Assembly: GCA_964020085.1 (NCBI GenBank) | Contig: OZ026604.1 | Coordinates: 20,244,894 to 20,308,893, forward strand | DNA length: 64,000 nt | Origin: Micromussa lordhowensis | Lineage: Eukaryota; Cnidaria; Anthozoa; Scleractinia; Lobophylliidae | Reading direction: 5' to 3' | Notes under the pieces: generated by a model | Seen by the model: only the letters and a program-made list of their open reading frames with translations | Database searches by the model: none | What the model was told of the DNA's origin: nothing | Part shown: one piece after another, positions 56,101-64,000 of the stretch | How the letters are laid out: each line of letters begins with the position of its first letter | How positions within the stretch are numbered: the stretch's first letter is position 1 | Position numbers and translations under genes: made by a program

Positions 56101-58954
56101 TTAAAAAAAATTCTGCTTGTAATCCGTCTGTTCCCGGGGACAATTTTAAAATCTTCAAAGTTTCATTTTTCTAAACCATAAAAAGTACATGATTGTATCT
56201 ACATGTAGTTCCCCCTGCTCATGCCATCTAAGGTTTTTTATTTCTTAATAACAATACTGTTATGTAACTTACCAACAAGGACTTAGATGTCCTTTATTCA
56301 CAAATATCTGAATCATTAATACACTGTCTGGTGTATTCAAATAATATCTGTTGTGAATTGATTAATACATTTGTCTGGGGTATTTACTGATACTGAAGTG
56401 CAACATTTGATCAGGATGATATTTCGTTCTACATAACATTATAGCAAATGTCTGCCCGGTAGATTATTTCCTAGGCAGACAAATGCATACGGTCATGCTT
56501 TACTGTTCTGACTTATTTACTGTTACTGGTTATTTACTGTTAGTAACTTATTTACTGTTATTATTAAACAATTATTGGATGGGTTGAGCATGATATCATG
56601 AATTATCAAAACTGAGGTTTTGATAATTCATGATATCATGCGAAAACCTAATTCAATAATTGTTTTGTTAAACATTTTTCACATAATTCATACTCGGAAA
56701 CAGAAGCGAAGCGTTCAGCCATTTTGTTTCTGAGGAGAACACTCCAAGAGGCTTGATAACCAGGCAGACATTGAACTTGACATGATAAATGCAATATCTG
56801 CAGCAGATATTGCATTTATCATGTCAAGTTCACAAGCTATTGTGAATTGATTGAATGGTCTTGACCAATCAGATTTTTCATAGTGAGTCTGACCTATAAT
56901 AATAGTAGTACTTACATGTATTTAACATATGAAATACTCAATCTATATTCCAGATACTTGAAGCTTTAGGAAACAAATCTGAAAATGTAGTAACTGCCAT
57001 GGACATTGTCAAGAAAGTCTATGTTGTAAGACATTGAGAATTTTATTTTGCTTTAATTTATTTTTTTGTTTTTTAAATATTCATCTAATGTATATAATTT
57101 ATATAATTTTATGCAGAGTATTTAATTTAGTATTGGTGCAGTCCTTGATTTTCCACTGTTGGTTTAACTTTTGGGTAGCCATTTTGTGTTGTTGTAACTT
57201 TGTCTTCTGAAACTTTTAATCATAGATAATTTTAATTTTAAAAATCATGGCAGATAATAATCTGAATCTAGTTTAGCAATTTGTTGTGAGTTATTCTCAT
57301 TGAAATGTAATCCTCTGAACTTAAGAAGAAAATAGGGGACCAAAGATGATTGGAAAATGTCAGTACATGTTAGTGTACTAAAAAGTTGGTCCCTTTAACA
57401 GGCAGCATATGGAAAATGTGTACATGAAATAACTTGACTTCTGTGACCTCAAAAGTGTGCGATGGTGAAAAATATCATAAAACTTTGTTAATCTAAGTAA
57501 AATTATTTCACCCTCATTTACATGTATCAGCTCTTGGGACATGACCCCCGCTTCAGAAACCACTTCCTCCTTCCTCACAAAATACAGTAAATACTGTGAT
57601 TTTCAATTTCTAAACTTCCCTCTTAGGTAAAATGATACCGTAATTCCCACCTCCCCATTTCTGTTCTCCCCAAGTAACTGCTAATTAAAACTGTTGCAGT
57701 TGGTAATTACAAATAAAATCCTTTATTTTGATATACAATGTGTAGTTCCAGAAAATAGTGATACCTCCCCCATGGAATGGATTTTGTCCAAGAAATCCCC
57801 CAACCCTCTAGAAACTGCAATTAAGGTAATATTTGTTTTAGAGAAACCCAGGAAATTCAGATAGAGTTGCTGTTGCTGATAGTTAATTCAGTGCCACAAA
57901 TGTCTATATTGATTGCCCAAATATATTATTACTTTATTACTAACAATAGTAATTTTAATAATTATTATTAATAATAATATTAAAGAACCAATTAAATTAA
58001 TAAATTTTATTAATCATTTTACAATACATTTTTAGGACACACCATGGCACCTTCATAGAGCAGCAGAGAATAATGTGAATCACCATCTCACCAAACTAGA
58101 AAAAGAAGGACGAGTCCGTAAGTTTGCTTTCATTCCTTGGTATCATTAATCATTTCACCCTTACACTTGGGTTATCATGACTGAGTTCGCCAGGATTGCC
58201 CAGTCATTTGAGTTGTCTCCTTCATGGAGCCGGCTGGTAAAGTAGACTATTTCCGAGTTACCTAAAGCCTCTCTTTCAAAGCGAGGCCTGGTGCACAACC
58301 ATTCATATGAAAATGAGTTTAATTTGCATGTGAATGAAATCTCATTTTCATATGAAAGGATGTGCACCAAGACTCACATTGAGAAAGAGGCTAAAGGTAA
58401 TTCGGAAATGGCCTATTATAGTGGAACCTCCTCATTGTCTCAGGCAACCAAACTCCATTTTGCAATGCTGTTTATATTTATTTAATTAATTGATGTAATA
58501 CACAAAATGTAAAGAGCAGGGATGGTGCAGTGATGAGAGCACCCACCTCCCACCAATGTGGCGCTGGTTTGATGCTGGCCGGGTGCCATACATGTATGTG
58601 GGTTGAGTTTGTTGTTGGTTCTTGCCTTGCTTCGAGAGCTTTGCCCTGGGTCCTCCCGTTTTCCTCCCTCCACAAAAACCAACATCTCCAAATTCCAATT
58701 TGACCAGGATAGAGGACCTGCATGAAAACTAAGGCTGATGCAGCTTCCTCTCTAAATATTGTAATTTATTCATGATGACAGCATGTTGTCAGTAAAATTG
58801 TTTGTAGGTTCCTGGTGGGAGAAAGACTCCTTATTCAGGAAAAGGTGCTTGCAAGGGATACAGGAGTTTTGTCATGCTTCTAATGTTTTAAAATTACTTT
58901 CTCTCAGGTTCTATTGATTCAGGCAATGTGAAGAGATGGCAGAGCTCACTTTAG
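47118..58954 (+). CDS. LACTB2: Beta-lactamase-like protein 2 (metallo-beta-lactamase endoribonuclease)
   Basis: Seven exons join in frame: 47118 or 47130-47290, 47911-48083, 52312-52538, 54887-55039, 56954-57025, 58036-58117, 58908-58954 (TAG). From ATG 47130 (MAALVSS) this gives 304 residues; human LACTB2 has 288. Diagnostic segments: [40 protein letters not shown] (the HxHxDH metal motif, exon 2), [27 protein letters not shown] and [12 protein letters not shown] (exon 3), [13 protein letters not shown] (exon 4), and the C-terminal winged-helix-like [19 protein letters not shown]. Known role: mitochondrial single-strand RNA endonuclease, two zinc ions. All metal ligands visible. Introns are large and full of mobile DNA: a Ginger-like transposon (intron 2), minisatellite (intron 3), LINE and MITEs (intron 4) and a palindrome plus SINE (intron 6). 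Confidence 0.93.
48870..48945 (-). repeat. Antisense tRNA-like segment inside the transposon
   Basis: Reverse complement TGGTGTCGTGGTGGTACAGTGG (A-box-like) and GGTTGGTGGTTCAAATCCAGG (B-box GGTTCAAATCC), spaced as in tRNA-derived SINEs. Acceptor arms do not pair, so not a functional tRNA. Confidence 0.5.
49128..50642 (+). CDS. Integrase-type transposase (DD35E, KRBA2/Ginger-like)
   Basis: Single open frame of 504 residues from ATG 49128 ([14 protein letters not shown]). Residues ~20-90: N-terminal domain as in KRBA2-like proteins. ~98-140: HHCC-like zinc region with H99/H101, H106 and C135, but the second Cys is replaced (CSIH, H138). ~160-300: integrase core with VQIDLIDM (D168), LHSDNGKEF (D230) and [13 protein letters not shown] (E266); exactly 35 residues separate D230 and E266. 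~330-410: acidic Gln/Glu/Lys-rich linker. ~425-485: small beta-barrel like the GPY/F or KRBA2 C-terminal domain ([24 protein letters not shown]). All three catalytic acids and the whole frame are intact, so it may be recently active or domesticated. It lies between inverted repeats in a host intron, same strand as LACTB2. Confidence 0.85.
   Translation: MAAQTPCVNKDTFYQKLDELKASRKTSKSKVNLFIDDELYDKATQYLQNKETEVHVLTQDEINTIKRKKWNFKNEDGKIVSKEQKYVVPKRELHEILCHSHSAIAHRGRDKLENYIKNNYAEIPQIVVKLFVSLCSIHEQQKSVADHLKKPVVHPIIANKFLSHVQIDLIDMRRLPCSCSERHKWILHITDHHTKFSWLFPLISKQTEQVISCLNQLFWQWGFPKKLHSDNGKEFKNQKMSSFCQSNNIKQVHGAPRTPTTQGLVERNNKTIKENIRNILTEKKESYNNWCTVLGEAAYKKNITVHRAVAQTPYELVLGIKPWREEMRASVQETDTDKGEQEEETNNEQQRLDSEDETVEMNVQQTPTLTDENSTDDIQTNEQQQAKETKSSRSKKRQKIKERQEQYNKKMKQSRPKVAKFHVNDYVKIKIDKVDKTPLHPNTLLGKIISIEPANGYAQVVTEFGVIDTQISPSRLHKSQNTGIALDYSKHITFSRACKMAINQ
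50944..51172. repeat. 49-bp subterminal tandem repeat of the transposon
   Basis: Unit contains AGGTTAAAAAAAATTTAACC and TTAGGTTAAAAAAATTATAA, itself made of inverted AGGTTA...TAACCT half-sites; about four copies with a strict 49-bp period (starts 51001, 51050, 51099). A single similar half-site set occurs at the left end (48485-48560). Confidence 0.8.
52825..54475 (+). repeat. 12-bp minisatellite (CTGTCTGCACCC) in LACTB2 intron 3
   Basis: Over 100 near-identical 12-mers alternating among CTGTCTGCACCC, CTGTCTGCATCC/CTGTCTGCATCT and CTTACTGCACCC, organised into longer mixed periods. 12 is a multiple of three, so stop-free frames of more than 450 codons exist on both strands (SAPLSASL-, DRDADRGA- and [12 protein letters not shown] peptides); with no start context, splice sites or family, these are not genes. 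Interrupted at 54131-54388 by a LINE tail, then resumes to 54475. Confidence 0.9.
54131..54388 (+). mobile_element. LINE 3' tail inserted in the minisatellite
   Basis: Unrelated AT-rich 258 bp ending in AAATAAAGTTATCGTATCGT with four TATCG units, after which the CTGTCTGCACCC array continues. A 5'-truncated element ending in a microsatellite is typical of CR1/L2-like LINE insertions; compare the (TGTC)n tail at 15161. Confidence 0.6.
55240..55560. repeat. 'GGTCAGGGAAAAGTCAGGGAA' repeat in LACTB2 intron 4
   Basis: GTTGCCATGGTCAGGGAAAA with four or more later GTCAGGGAA / GTCAGTGAAAAGTCAGGGAA phrases across about 310 bp. An interspersed repeat type seen in many animal genomes; no coding content. 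Confidence 0.45.
55560..56175 (-). mobile_element. LINE reverse transcriptase fragment (L1/Tx1-like), decayed
   Basis: Minus-strand translation gives, in order, [62 protein letters not shown] and [20 protein letters not shown] (palm motif A, catalytic Asp in IDFKKAFD). Several frameshifts and stops. The element is split by the 150-bp MITE at 55672-55821. Confidence 0.7.
55672..55821 (+). mobile_element. 150-bp Ginger-related MITE nested in a LINE
   Basis: Inverted termini TGTTGCAGGTTAAAATGAAA and TTTCATTTTGACCTGCAACA; target duplication TGTA at 55668-55671 and 55822-55825. Interior shares GATTTTAACCTAGTTTGATT and TAACCCTAAATATTCAT-like phrases with 38463-38618. The TGTTGCAG terminus and 4-bp duplication match the autonomous element at 48453-51190. 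Confidence 0.75.
56556..56906 (+). mobile_element. Hairpin MITE, family 'GATATCATGAATTATC', copy 2
   Basis: ATTGGATGGGTTGAGCATGA, palindrome GATATCATGAATTATCAAAA / TTTTGATAATTCATGATATC, CGGAAACAGAAGCGAAGCGTT and the perfect GACATGATAAATGCAATATC / GATATTGCATTTATCATGTC palindrome at about 56777-56829. Homologous to 41365-41765. Confidence 0.7.
58240..58420. mobile_element. Palindromic MITE-like element in LACTB2 intron 6
   Basis: TTCCGAGTTACCTAAAGCCTC, TGGTGCACAACC and TTCATATGAAAATGAG on the left mirror CTCATTTTCATATGAA, GATGTGCACCA and GAGGCTAAAGGTAATTCGGAA on the right, around a ~25-bp centre. Arms of ~75 bp. Confidence 0.65.
58505..58740 (+). mobile_element. tRNA-derived SINE in LACTB2 intron 6
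   Basis: GGGATGGTGCAGTGATGAGA (A-box), CACCTCCCACCAATGTGGCG, GCTGGTTTGATGCTGG (degenerate B-box), then ATGTGGGTTGAGTTTGTTG and TCCTCCCGTTTTCCTCCC, AAAACCAACATCTCCAAATT. This order matches a SINE family I recognise from corals. Confidence 0.65.
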
Positions 58955-59870
58955 TTCAGTACAACTGCATTCTTTAATTTAATAATAATTGTAATTTTGT
59001 CAGCACCTTCATCATAATACAGTCAAACTGTAAATGAATGCCTGTTTACCCTTTCTGTAATCATTATTACTGAATCTAGAAATGGGCCCGTAAAGACAGG
59101 GTTGCATTACTCTTACTGTATGTGGCAGCCATTAGTACATGTAAGTCTGGATACACTGTACAATGTTATTATCATCCATGATTTAAAACTCTATATTGTT
59201 GGTTTTCACTGTCACACTGTTGAAATCAGTAACAAATTAAGTGACTGGATAAGGGACTTCCCTGAATGATCCAGTTCCCATAAAGAGTAAAAAAGACATT
59301 ATGTTATGGACTTGAAAACATCACAATTGTTAAATGAACTGATGATGTGCGTGACAATGCGCAGCTGCGGCTTTCAAAGGAGATGGTCAGACCAATGACA
59401 AGTGTGAAGTTGAGAAGTGCATTTTCTTACATGTATACATGTCAAGGAATAACTGGAAATCAGTTTTTGGAGAAAAGTAGTTTAATAGAGTTTTACTTAA
59501 AACATAGATTATTATTCACGCTCAATATTTGATTGGAGGAGCATACTCATCAGAAATCACCTCACAGAAATTTAGAGTTCACAATCTGATTTTTAAATAG
59601 CACATGTAATCACCATAGACACTGTATAGTGCATGTATAAAGTATATCGCAAGTATTTCTATTGGTTACTTATTTAACAGATCGACAAGGCCAAGCCATG
59701 TATTATATAATATTTTATGATTTGTCATAGCATGTGACAGAAATTTAAACATTAGAAAGTTAGAATGAAACATTGAACTGCTGGCCATGTGACAAATAAG
59801 AGTACCACAAAGTTCAGAAAGTAATGACTTTCCAAAGGATTACGGTCATCTTTCATAGTACTTTCAATCT

Positions 59871-60016
59871 GGCCCCAGTTGTTCAAAGGCTGGATAACTC
59901 TATCCACCGGATAAATTGCTATCCAGTGGATAAGTGTTAACAAAGCAAACCATGCTATCCACTGGATAGTGATTTATCGGTGGATAGTGTTATCCACCTT
60001 TTGAACAACCGGGGCC
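59871..60016. mobile_element. Short palindromic MITE (GGCCCCAGTTGTTCAAA)
   Basis: GGCCCCAGTTGTTCAAAGGC, TATCCACCGGATAAAT, CTATCCAGTGGATA on the left mirror CTATCCACTGGATA, ATTTATCGGTGGATAG, CCTTTTGAACAACCGGGGCC on the right. About 146 bp; no clear target duplication. The stretch 58955-59870 before it holds no gene. Confidence 0.65.
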
Positions 60017-60257
60017 TGGTTATTAGATGATTTGACTGAGGAAGGAGCTCAATCGGGGTATTTTGAGTTATTTTGGCCAGGTACAAAATTACCTTAAAAT
60101 TGAAGGAAACCTGAAACTAGTTGCTAAAATAGAAAAACACCAGGAACAAGGATGGTTTAGGATGGAGAAGATGAATGCGGATTACAAACGGCAAACTTGA
60201 AAACTTTAGACTAAACTTTTCAAGATGTGCAAACTGTGGTGAAACAAAAGTCATCTT

Positions 60258-61033
60258 AAAGTGCCTATGAAGTAAAAAATAATTGCTGCTGATTTGAAAG
60301 AATTTTCAGCGTAAAGTAGAATGGCGTTTTCCTTTTTGGAATACCTTTTTTCGTTTTAGAGATATTCGCGTTTTTGTATTATGAGTGATGACGTCATAGG
60401 TGGTTCCAGTAAAACAGTCCAACACTCAATCAAGCATATCTCTAGAAATATTAAAGCGGTGACCTTCAAACTTGGCACCAGAAATGCACATCGTAAAAGG
60501 AGAAAAACGAGACCCGTTGTGCTGTTGCCATGGCAACGGTTATGCCGCTGGTCGTGTTTTAATTAAAACTAAAATTCTCAGATTTTATCTTAAACAACGA
60601 TCATCCACTCTCAACAATCTAATGGGGAGAGTTAAGACAATATGGGAACCGTGTGTGTTCCGAGCAAGACCCTCTGTCCCTTTTCAAAGGGTTGCAAATG
60701 GGCATATTTGGTTTTTCACAGAGAGAGACTGGAACCAAGAGTGTTGCCATGGTAACAAAATGGTAGGTGTCATTCTGTTCCTTTTGTGATGTATATTTCT
60801 GGTGCCAAGTTTGAAGAACACTGCTCCAATATTTCTGGAGATATTAATGATTCAGTGTTTTACTTTTCAAGTGAAACGATTTATGACGTCATCACTTCCC
60901 TCATTTGCATAATACAAAAACGTAAATATCTCTAGAACGAAAAAAGATATTTCAAAAAGGAAAACGCCATTCTTCTTTACTTTGAAAAGCCTTTCAAATA
61001 AGCAACAATATGTTTTACTTCATAGGCACTTTG
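60258..61033. mobile_element. ~775-bp foldback element with long inverted repeats
   Basis: Left AAAGTGCCTATGAAGTAAAA and right TTTTACTTCATAGGCACTTT are exact inverted termini. Repeat arms continue inward: GGCGTTTTCCTTTTTGGAAT / TTTCAAAAAGGAAAACGCCA, TTTTTGTATTATG / GCATAATACAAAAACG, ATGACGTCAT on both sides, and GAAACTTGGCACCAGAAAT-type / ATTTCTGGTGCCAAGTTTGA. Arms of about 250 bp around a unique core with two GTTGCCATGG phrases. No transposase frame. Confidence 0.7.
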
Positions 61034-61097
61034 AAGGCTGGTTCACTTGGCCTCAAAGAGACCATAGATTTTAGCTCTAAATTTTACCTTGGTCTAT

Positions 61098-61115
61098 AAT
61101 AATAATATTAATAAT

Positions 61116-61152
<37 letters not shown>

Positions 61153-61175
61153 GTGATAGTAATAATAATAATATT
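61098..61175. repeat. (ATA/AAT)n microsatellite
   Basis: Run of AATAATAATAAT with a GTGATAGT interruption; no coding content. 61180-61660 downstream is the 3' flank of the P450 gene with no other feature seen. Confidence 0.8.
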
Positions 61176-61663
61176 GACTTGCTTTTTTAAGGAGGTCATC
61201 CTAGAATCACATATTTTTGTCATGCCTATATTACAGATACCTTGATCTTTACAATAAATCTAGCAAATAGAGAGCTTTGTTCATATTTTCTAATGAACAT
61301 GTAGTTACAGTCTTCAAAATCTTTTCTTTCAATAAAATCTTTATTTACCAGCTTGAAGGTACATATATCCCCTAAGTGATGGACATCAGATTTTTTAGGT
61401 GGCGGGGGGGTTTGAGCAATTTTTCTGAGCAATAATGTTCTCTCTCAGGTTCAGATCATGAAACTTTTTTTTTCCACTTGCTCCATTTGCATGGTATGCT
61501 CTGAACAATTATTTTATCATATCTTGTGCAGGTTATTTTTGGTAACTGCCAAAACCCACATCAAAATATAGTGGGCCATTCCTAAATCATGACATATCAT
61601 ATTGGCATAAATTATACAAGGAAGTAAATTATTTATCACTCTACATTTTCACATATTAATTGA

Positions 61664-63572
61664 TCATCGCAAAGTCAAGGTGCAGCGGATTCTGTCTTTT
61701 GGTGCTAGAGTGGCCTTGGGATCTTCATATCCGTAATCCTGGCCAGGCACCAGCTGAAATTTGAATGACTTCAAAAAGCGTGACATGAGAACTTTAACTT
61801 CAAACTCGGCAAACATCTGACCAATACAATGACGAGGACCAAGAGAGAAAGGAATATAAGCATACTGTTTAGGACAGCCAGTGTCATTGTCATCTTTTTG
61901 AGACAAAAATCGTTCAGGATCAAAGTTCTCAGGATCATTCCAGTGTTTGGGGCTGTGATGCAAGGCATATACACCAACATTTATCAGTGTACCAGCAGGA
62001 ATTTGGTGCCCTCCTAACTCATCATCCTTCTCCATAACTCGAGTGAACGCAGGAACACTGGGATGTAATCTAAGCGTTTCTTTCATCACAAGACCTGTGT
62101 AATTGAGTTTGCCGAGGTCCTCATATGACACATACTGCTGAGAACCAAGGATGTCTTCAGCCTCCTGGACTAACCTAAACAGGAGATTTGAAAACAAGAA
62201 GCTTGCAAAATATATCGCTATTATCATTGTCCATGTTTTTGGTTTTAACTCCCTTAAGTCCTCTTTCTGTGGAGGCATGGTGCACCTGGTGGTTAGTGTG
62301 CTCACCTCCGGATCAAGTTGTTTGCATTCAAGCCCTGGCTGGGGACATAGTGTTGTGTTCTTGGACAAGACACTTTATTCTCACAGTGCCTCTCTCCACC
62401 CAGGTGTATAAATGGTAGTGGAAAATTTAATGCTGGGGGTATCCCTGCAATCAACTAGCATCCCATCTGGGGGGAGAAGAAATACTCTTAATCACTTCAT
62501 GCTACAGAAACCAGACTGAGAGATACAAGCCAGCCTCATGGGCCACTTGGCTTAAAAGTCCTCTTTTCTAGAGTTTCTGAGTCATTCTGAAAAATCTGAC
62601 TGATTCCTGTTAAACAGTGCAAACCGGTATGGACCTATGCCTAATAGAGGTACTGTGGCAGTTGTGCGTCTTGTGCAAGAACACAAAACAGTGATCCTGG
62701 CAATCACTTGAACCTAAGCCTCTTGATCCTCTCACATCATTCACACCTTAACTGCCAAATGGAAGTAATATCAATAATTGGTAAATCACCTGTTCTCAAC
62801 CTCAGGATGTTTTCCGGCCTCTGCTAACATAAAGGAAAGTGTTGAGGAAGTAGTCTCTTGACCTGTAAAGCAAATCAGAGAATACAATAACACTGTCTGA
62901 TATACATGCAGTTGCCATAATGATTTAAGCGTATTCTATTCTGTTGACTACATACATGCAATGTCACGCAAGTTTAAATTGTAACATGTACTCACCCTAG
63001 CTTTCTATGGGCAGTTAACGAAGTGTAGCAGAGTTGACTGTCACTCATAGTGATAGAAAATGAGGGTGAGTAGTCTAATTGTTGAAGTAGACATTGAAGG
63101 ATTAAAGCACCAAACCAAACACTTTGTGTAATTTTAAGGTTTAAGAGCAGTGTGCACATGAAAGTTGTCTAATTTCCATTAGAACACAGCTGACTGACTA
63201 CTAATGAAAGATAAAGAAAAATACTAAGAAATACCTACCAGCAATAAAGAAAGTGACGAAGTGATCAAGCAGTTCTTCATAGTCCAGATCAGTGTCTTCA
63301 TTTACAGACTTAAGGATATAAGTGAGAATATCTGAAGGCACGTCTTCCTCGTTCCTTATGGCTTTCCTTCTTTCATCAATGATTTTCTTTCCTGTATCTC
63401 GTAAGAAGTGAACTGCAGACACAATTGAATTCTGATAGCCATAACTTGTGAAGTCAATTGGATGAAGTGGATGAGACAGACACCAAATTGGGGCTGCTAA
63501 ACATTCACTTACGGCAGTAGGGAACGGAGAATCAGGATCACCAATTGCATTTAAGTCAATTCCAAAGGCCAC
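61664..63572 (-). CDS. Cytochrome P450, CYP46A-like (C-terminal three exons, gene runs off right edge)
   Basis: Exons 63572-63239, 62862-62790 and 62174-61664 (TGA) join in frame (phases G|GT and AG|G). They encode the C-terminal ~305 residues: FLRDTGKKIIDERRKAIRNE, VPSDILTYILK, LLDHFVTFFIAGQETTSS (I-helix AGxxT), KETLRLHPSVPAFTR (ExxR), NFDPERF (PERF), PFSLGPRHCIGQMFAEFEVK (heme-binding FxxGxRxCxG) and FQLVPGQDYG. The FVTFFIAG, VPGQ and terminal CTL-R segments are close to cholesterol 24-hydroxylase (CYP46A1) as I know it. Activity by family: heme monooxygenase at the ER; the substrate in this animal is unknown. All catalytic motifs are intact. Intron sequence holds a SINE (62275-62560). The N-terminal half lies beyond the window or in an unfound upstream exon. 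Confidence 0.88.
62275..62560 (+). mobile_element. tRNA-derived SINE (TGTGTTCTTG family), copy 2, in P450 intron
   Basis: GGCATGGTGCACCTGGTGGTTAGTGTGCTCACCTCCGG-type head with CATTCAAGCCC B-box, then GTTGTGTTCTTGGACAAGAC, ACTTTATTCTCACAGTGCCT, TTTAATGCTGGGGGTATCC and CAGCCTCATGGGCCACTTGG. Same order as 35328-35600, antisense to the host gene. Confidence 0.7.
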
Positions 63573-63634
63573 CTGGAAAAGAAATAGACCAATTCAACTA
63601 AACCATCGCCATTGCTCAGTATGATAGGGTTACT

Positions 63635-63945
63635 TAACAATTTTTCCATGAGCGCACATTGGATATGAGATGGTTAATAGCCAATCTCATATCCAACAAG
63701 CGCGAATGGAATAATTGTTTTATTAAATTCTCAACCTTCGGTTTTGCAAAAAGTCTAAGAAAGACCGGAAAGTGACGTGACTTTCGTGCGCCAAAACGAA
63801 ATGCTGAAAATTTTATGCTGACCGACATTTGCCGCATTTATTTCCATATAAGGTCAAACGCAGGTATAATAGATGGTAACCAAGATCTAGTGAACCAATC
63901 AGAAAGCTAGAATTGCATTATTCGAGGTTGAGAATTTAATAATAA
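63635..63945 (+). mobile_element. Hairpin MITE, 'TTGGATATGAGATG' termini with a different core
   Basis: TTCCATGAGCGCACATTGGA, TATGAGATGG...CTCATATCCAACAAGCGCG, TTTTATTAAA on the left and GAATTGCATTATTCGAGGTT, TTTAATAATA on the right, as in the other family members. The interior (CTCAACCTTCGG...CGAGGTTGAG) differs. Confidence 0.6.
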
Positions 63946-64000
63946 TAAGTAAATCAGTGATGATGGGTATTGCACTTGGCTTTGTATCAGGTGGTCTGGG

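Noticed and set aside
58161..58485. Mirror-image peptides on both strands
   Set aside because: Product of a palindromic MITE, not paired genes.
1..64000. CRISPR arrays, bacterial operons, provirus
   Set aside because: None seen. Repeats are minisatellites and eukaryotic mobile elements; the integrase gene lacks LTRs, gag and polymerase, so it is not a retrovirus-like provirus.

Overview
The window is eukaryotic nuclear DNA: genes are split by GT-AG introns, intergenic space is AT-rich, and tRNA-derived SINEs, hairpin MITEs, LINE 3' ends and minisatellites are everywhere. Gene content (a HEPN-NACHT-WD receptor pair, an Ig/C-type-lectin/FN3 receptor, a P450 of the CYP46 type) and several SINE/MITE families familiar from reef-building corals suggest an anthozoan, most likely a scleractinian coral. 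That taxonomic call is inference; no search was run.

Layout. 0-6.2 kb, minus strand: 5' part of a secreted or membrane receptor gene (signal peptide, Ig, C-type lectin-like, FN3, Ig), every module on a phase 1-1 exon, running off the left edge. 6.2-19 kb: repeat-rich and gene-poor, with two possible orphan coding exons, a decayed copy of the 3' end of EXOSC6, a LINE 3' end, a SINE between 51-bp direct repeats, hairpin elements and a 21-bp minisatellite. 19.8-25.8 kb, minus: a nearly intact HEPN-NACHT-WD-repeat (NLR-like) gene broken by a single 4-bp insertion. 29.3-35.0 kb, minus: a tandem, heavily frameshifted duplicate of that gene. 37.0-42.6 kb, plus: complete 11-exon EXOSC6/MTR3 exosome subunit. 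44.4-47.0 kb, minus: complete five-exon THEG-repeat (sperm microtubule protein) gene, head-to-head with LACTB2 on the plus strand (47.1-59.0 kb, seven exons), the two sharing an intergenic space of roughly 100 bp. 61.7-63.6 kb, minus: the last three exons of a CYP46A-like P450, running off the right edge.

Most notable object: intron 2 of LACTB2 carries what looks like a complete 2.74-kb cut-and-paste transposon (48453-51190). It has TGT...ACA termini, long inverted repeats, a 4-bp GATA target duplication, an open single-exon DD35E integrase-type transposase and a 49-bp subterminal tandem repeat. These traits match the Ginger superfamily. Two ~150-bp elements at 38463 and 55672 share its terminal sequence and appear to be its non-autonomous derivatives; one is nested in a LINE. 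LACTB2 intron 3 holds a 1.3-kb 12-bp minisatellite, itself interrupted by a LINE tail.

Functionally the genes are unrelated housekeeping (EXOSC6, LACTB2: RNA processing), ciliary/sperm (THEG), sterol or lipid oxidation (CYP46-like) and recognition/innate immunity (lectin-Ig receptor, NLR pair). The only sign of shared regulation is the divergent THEG/LACTB2 promoter.
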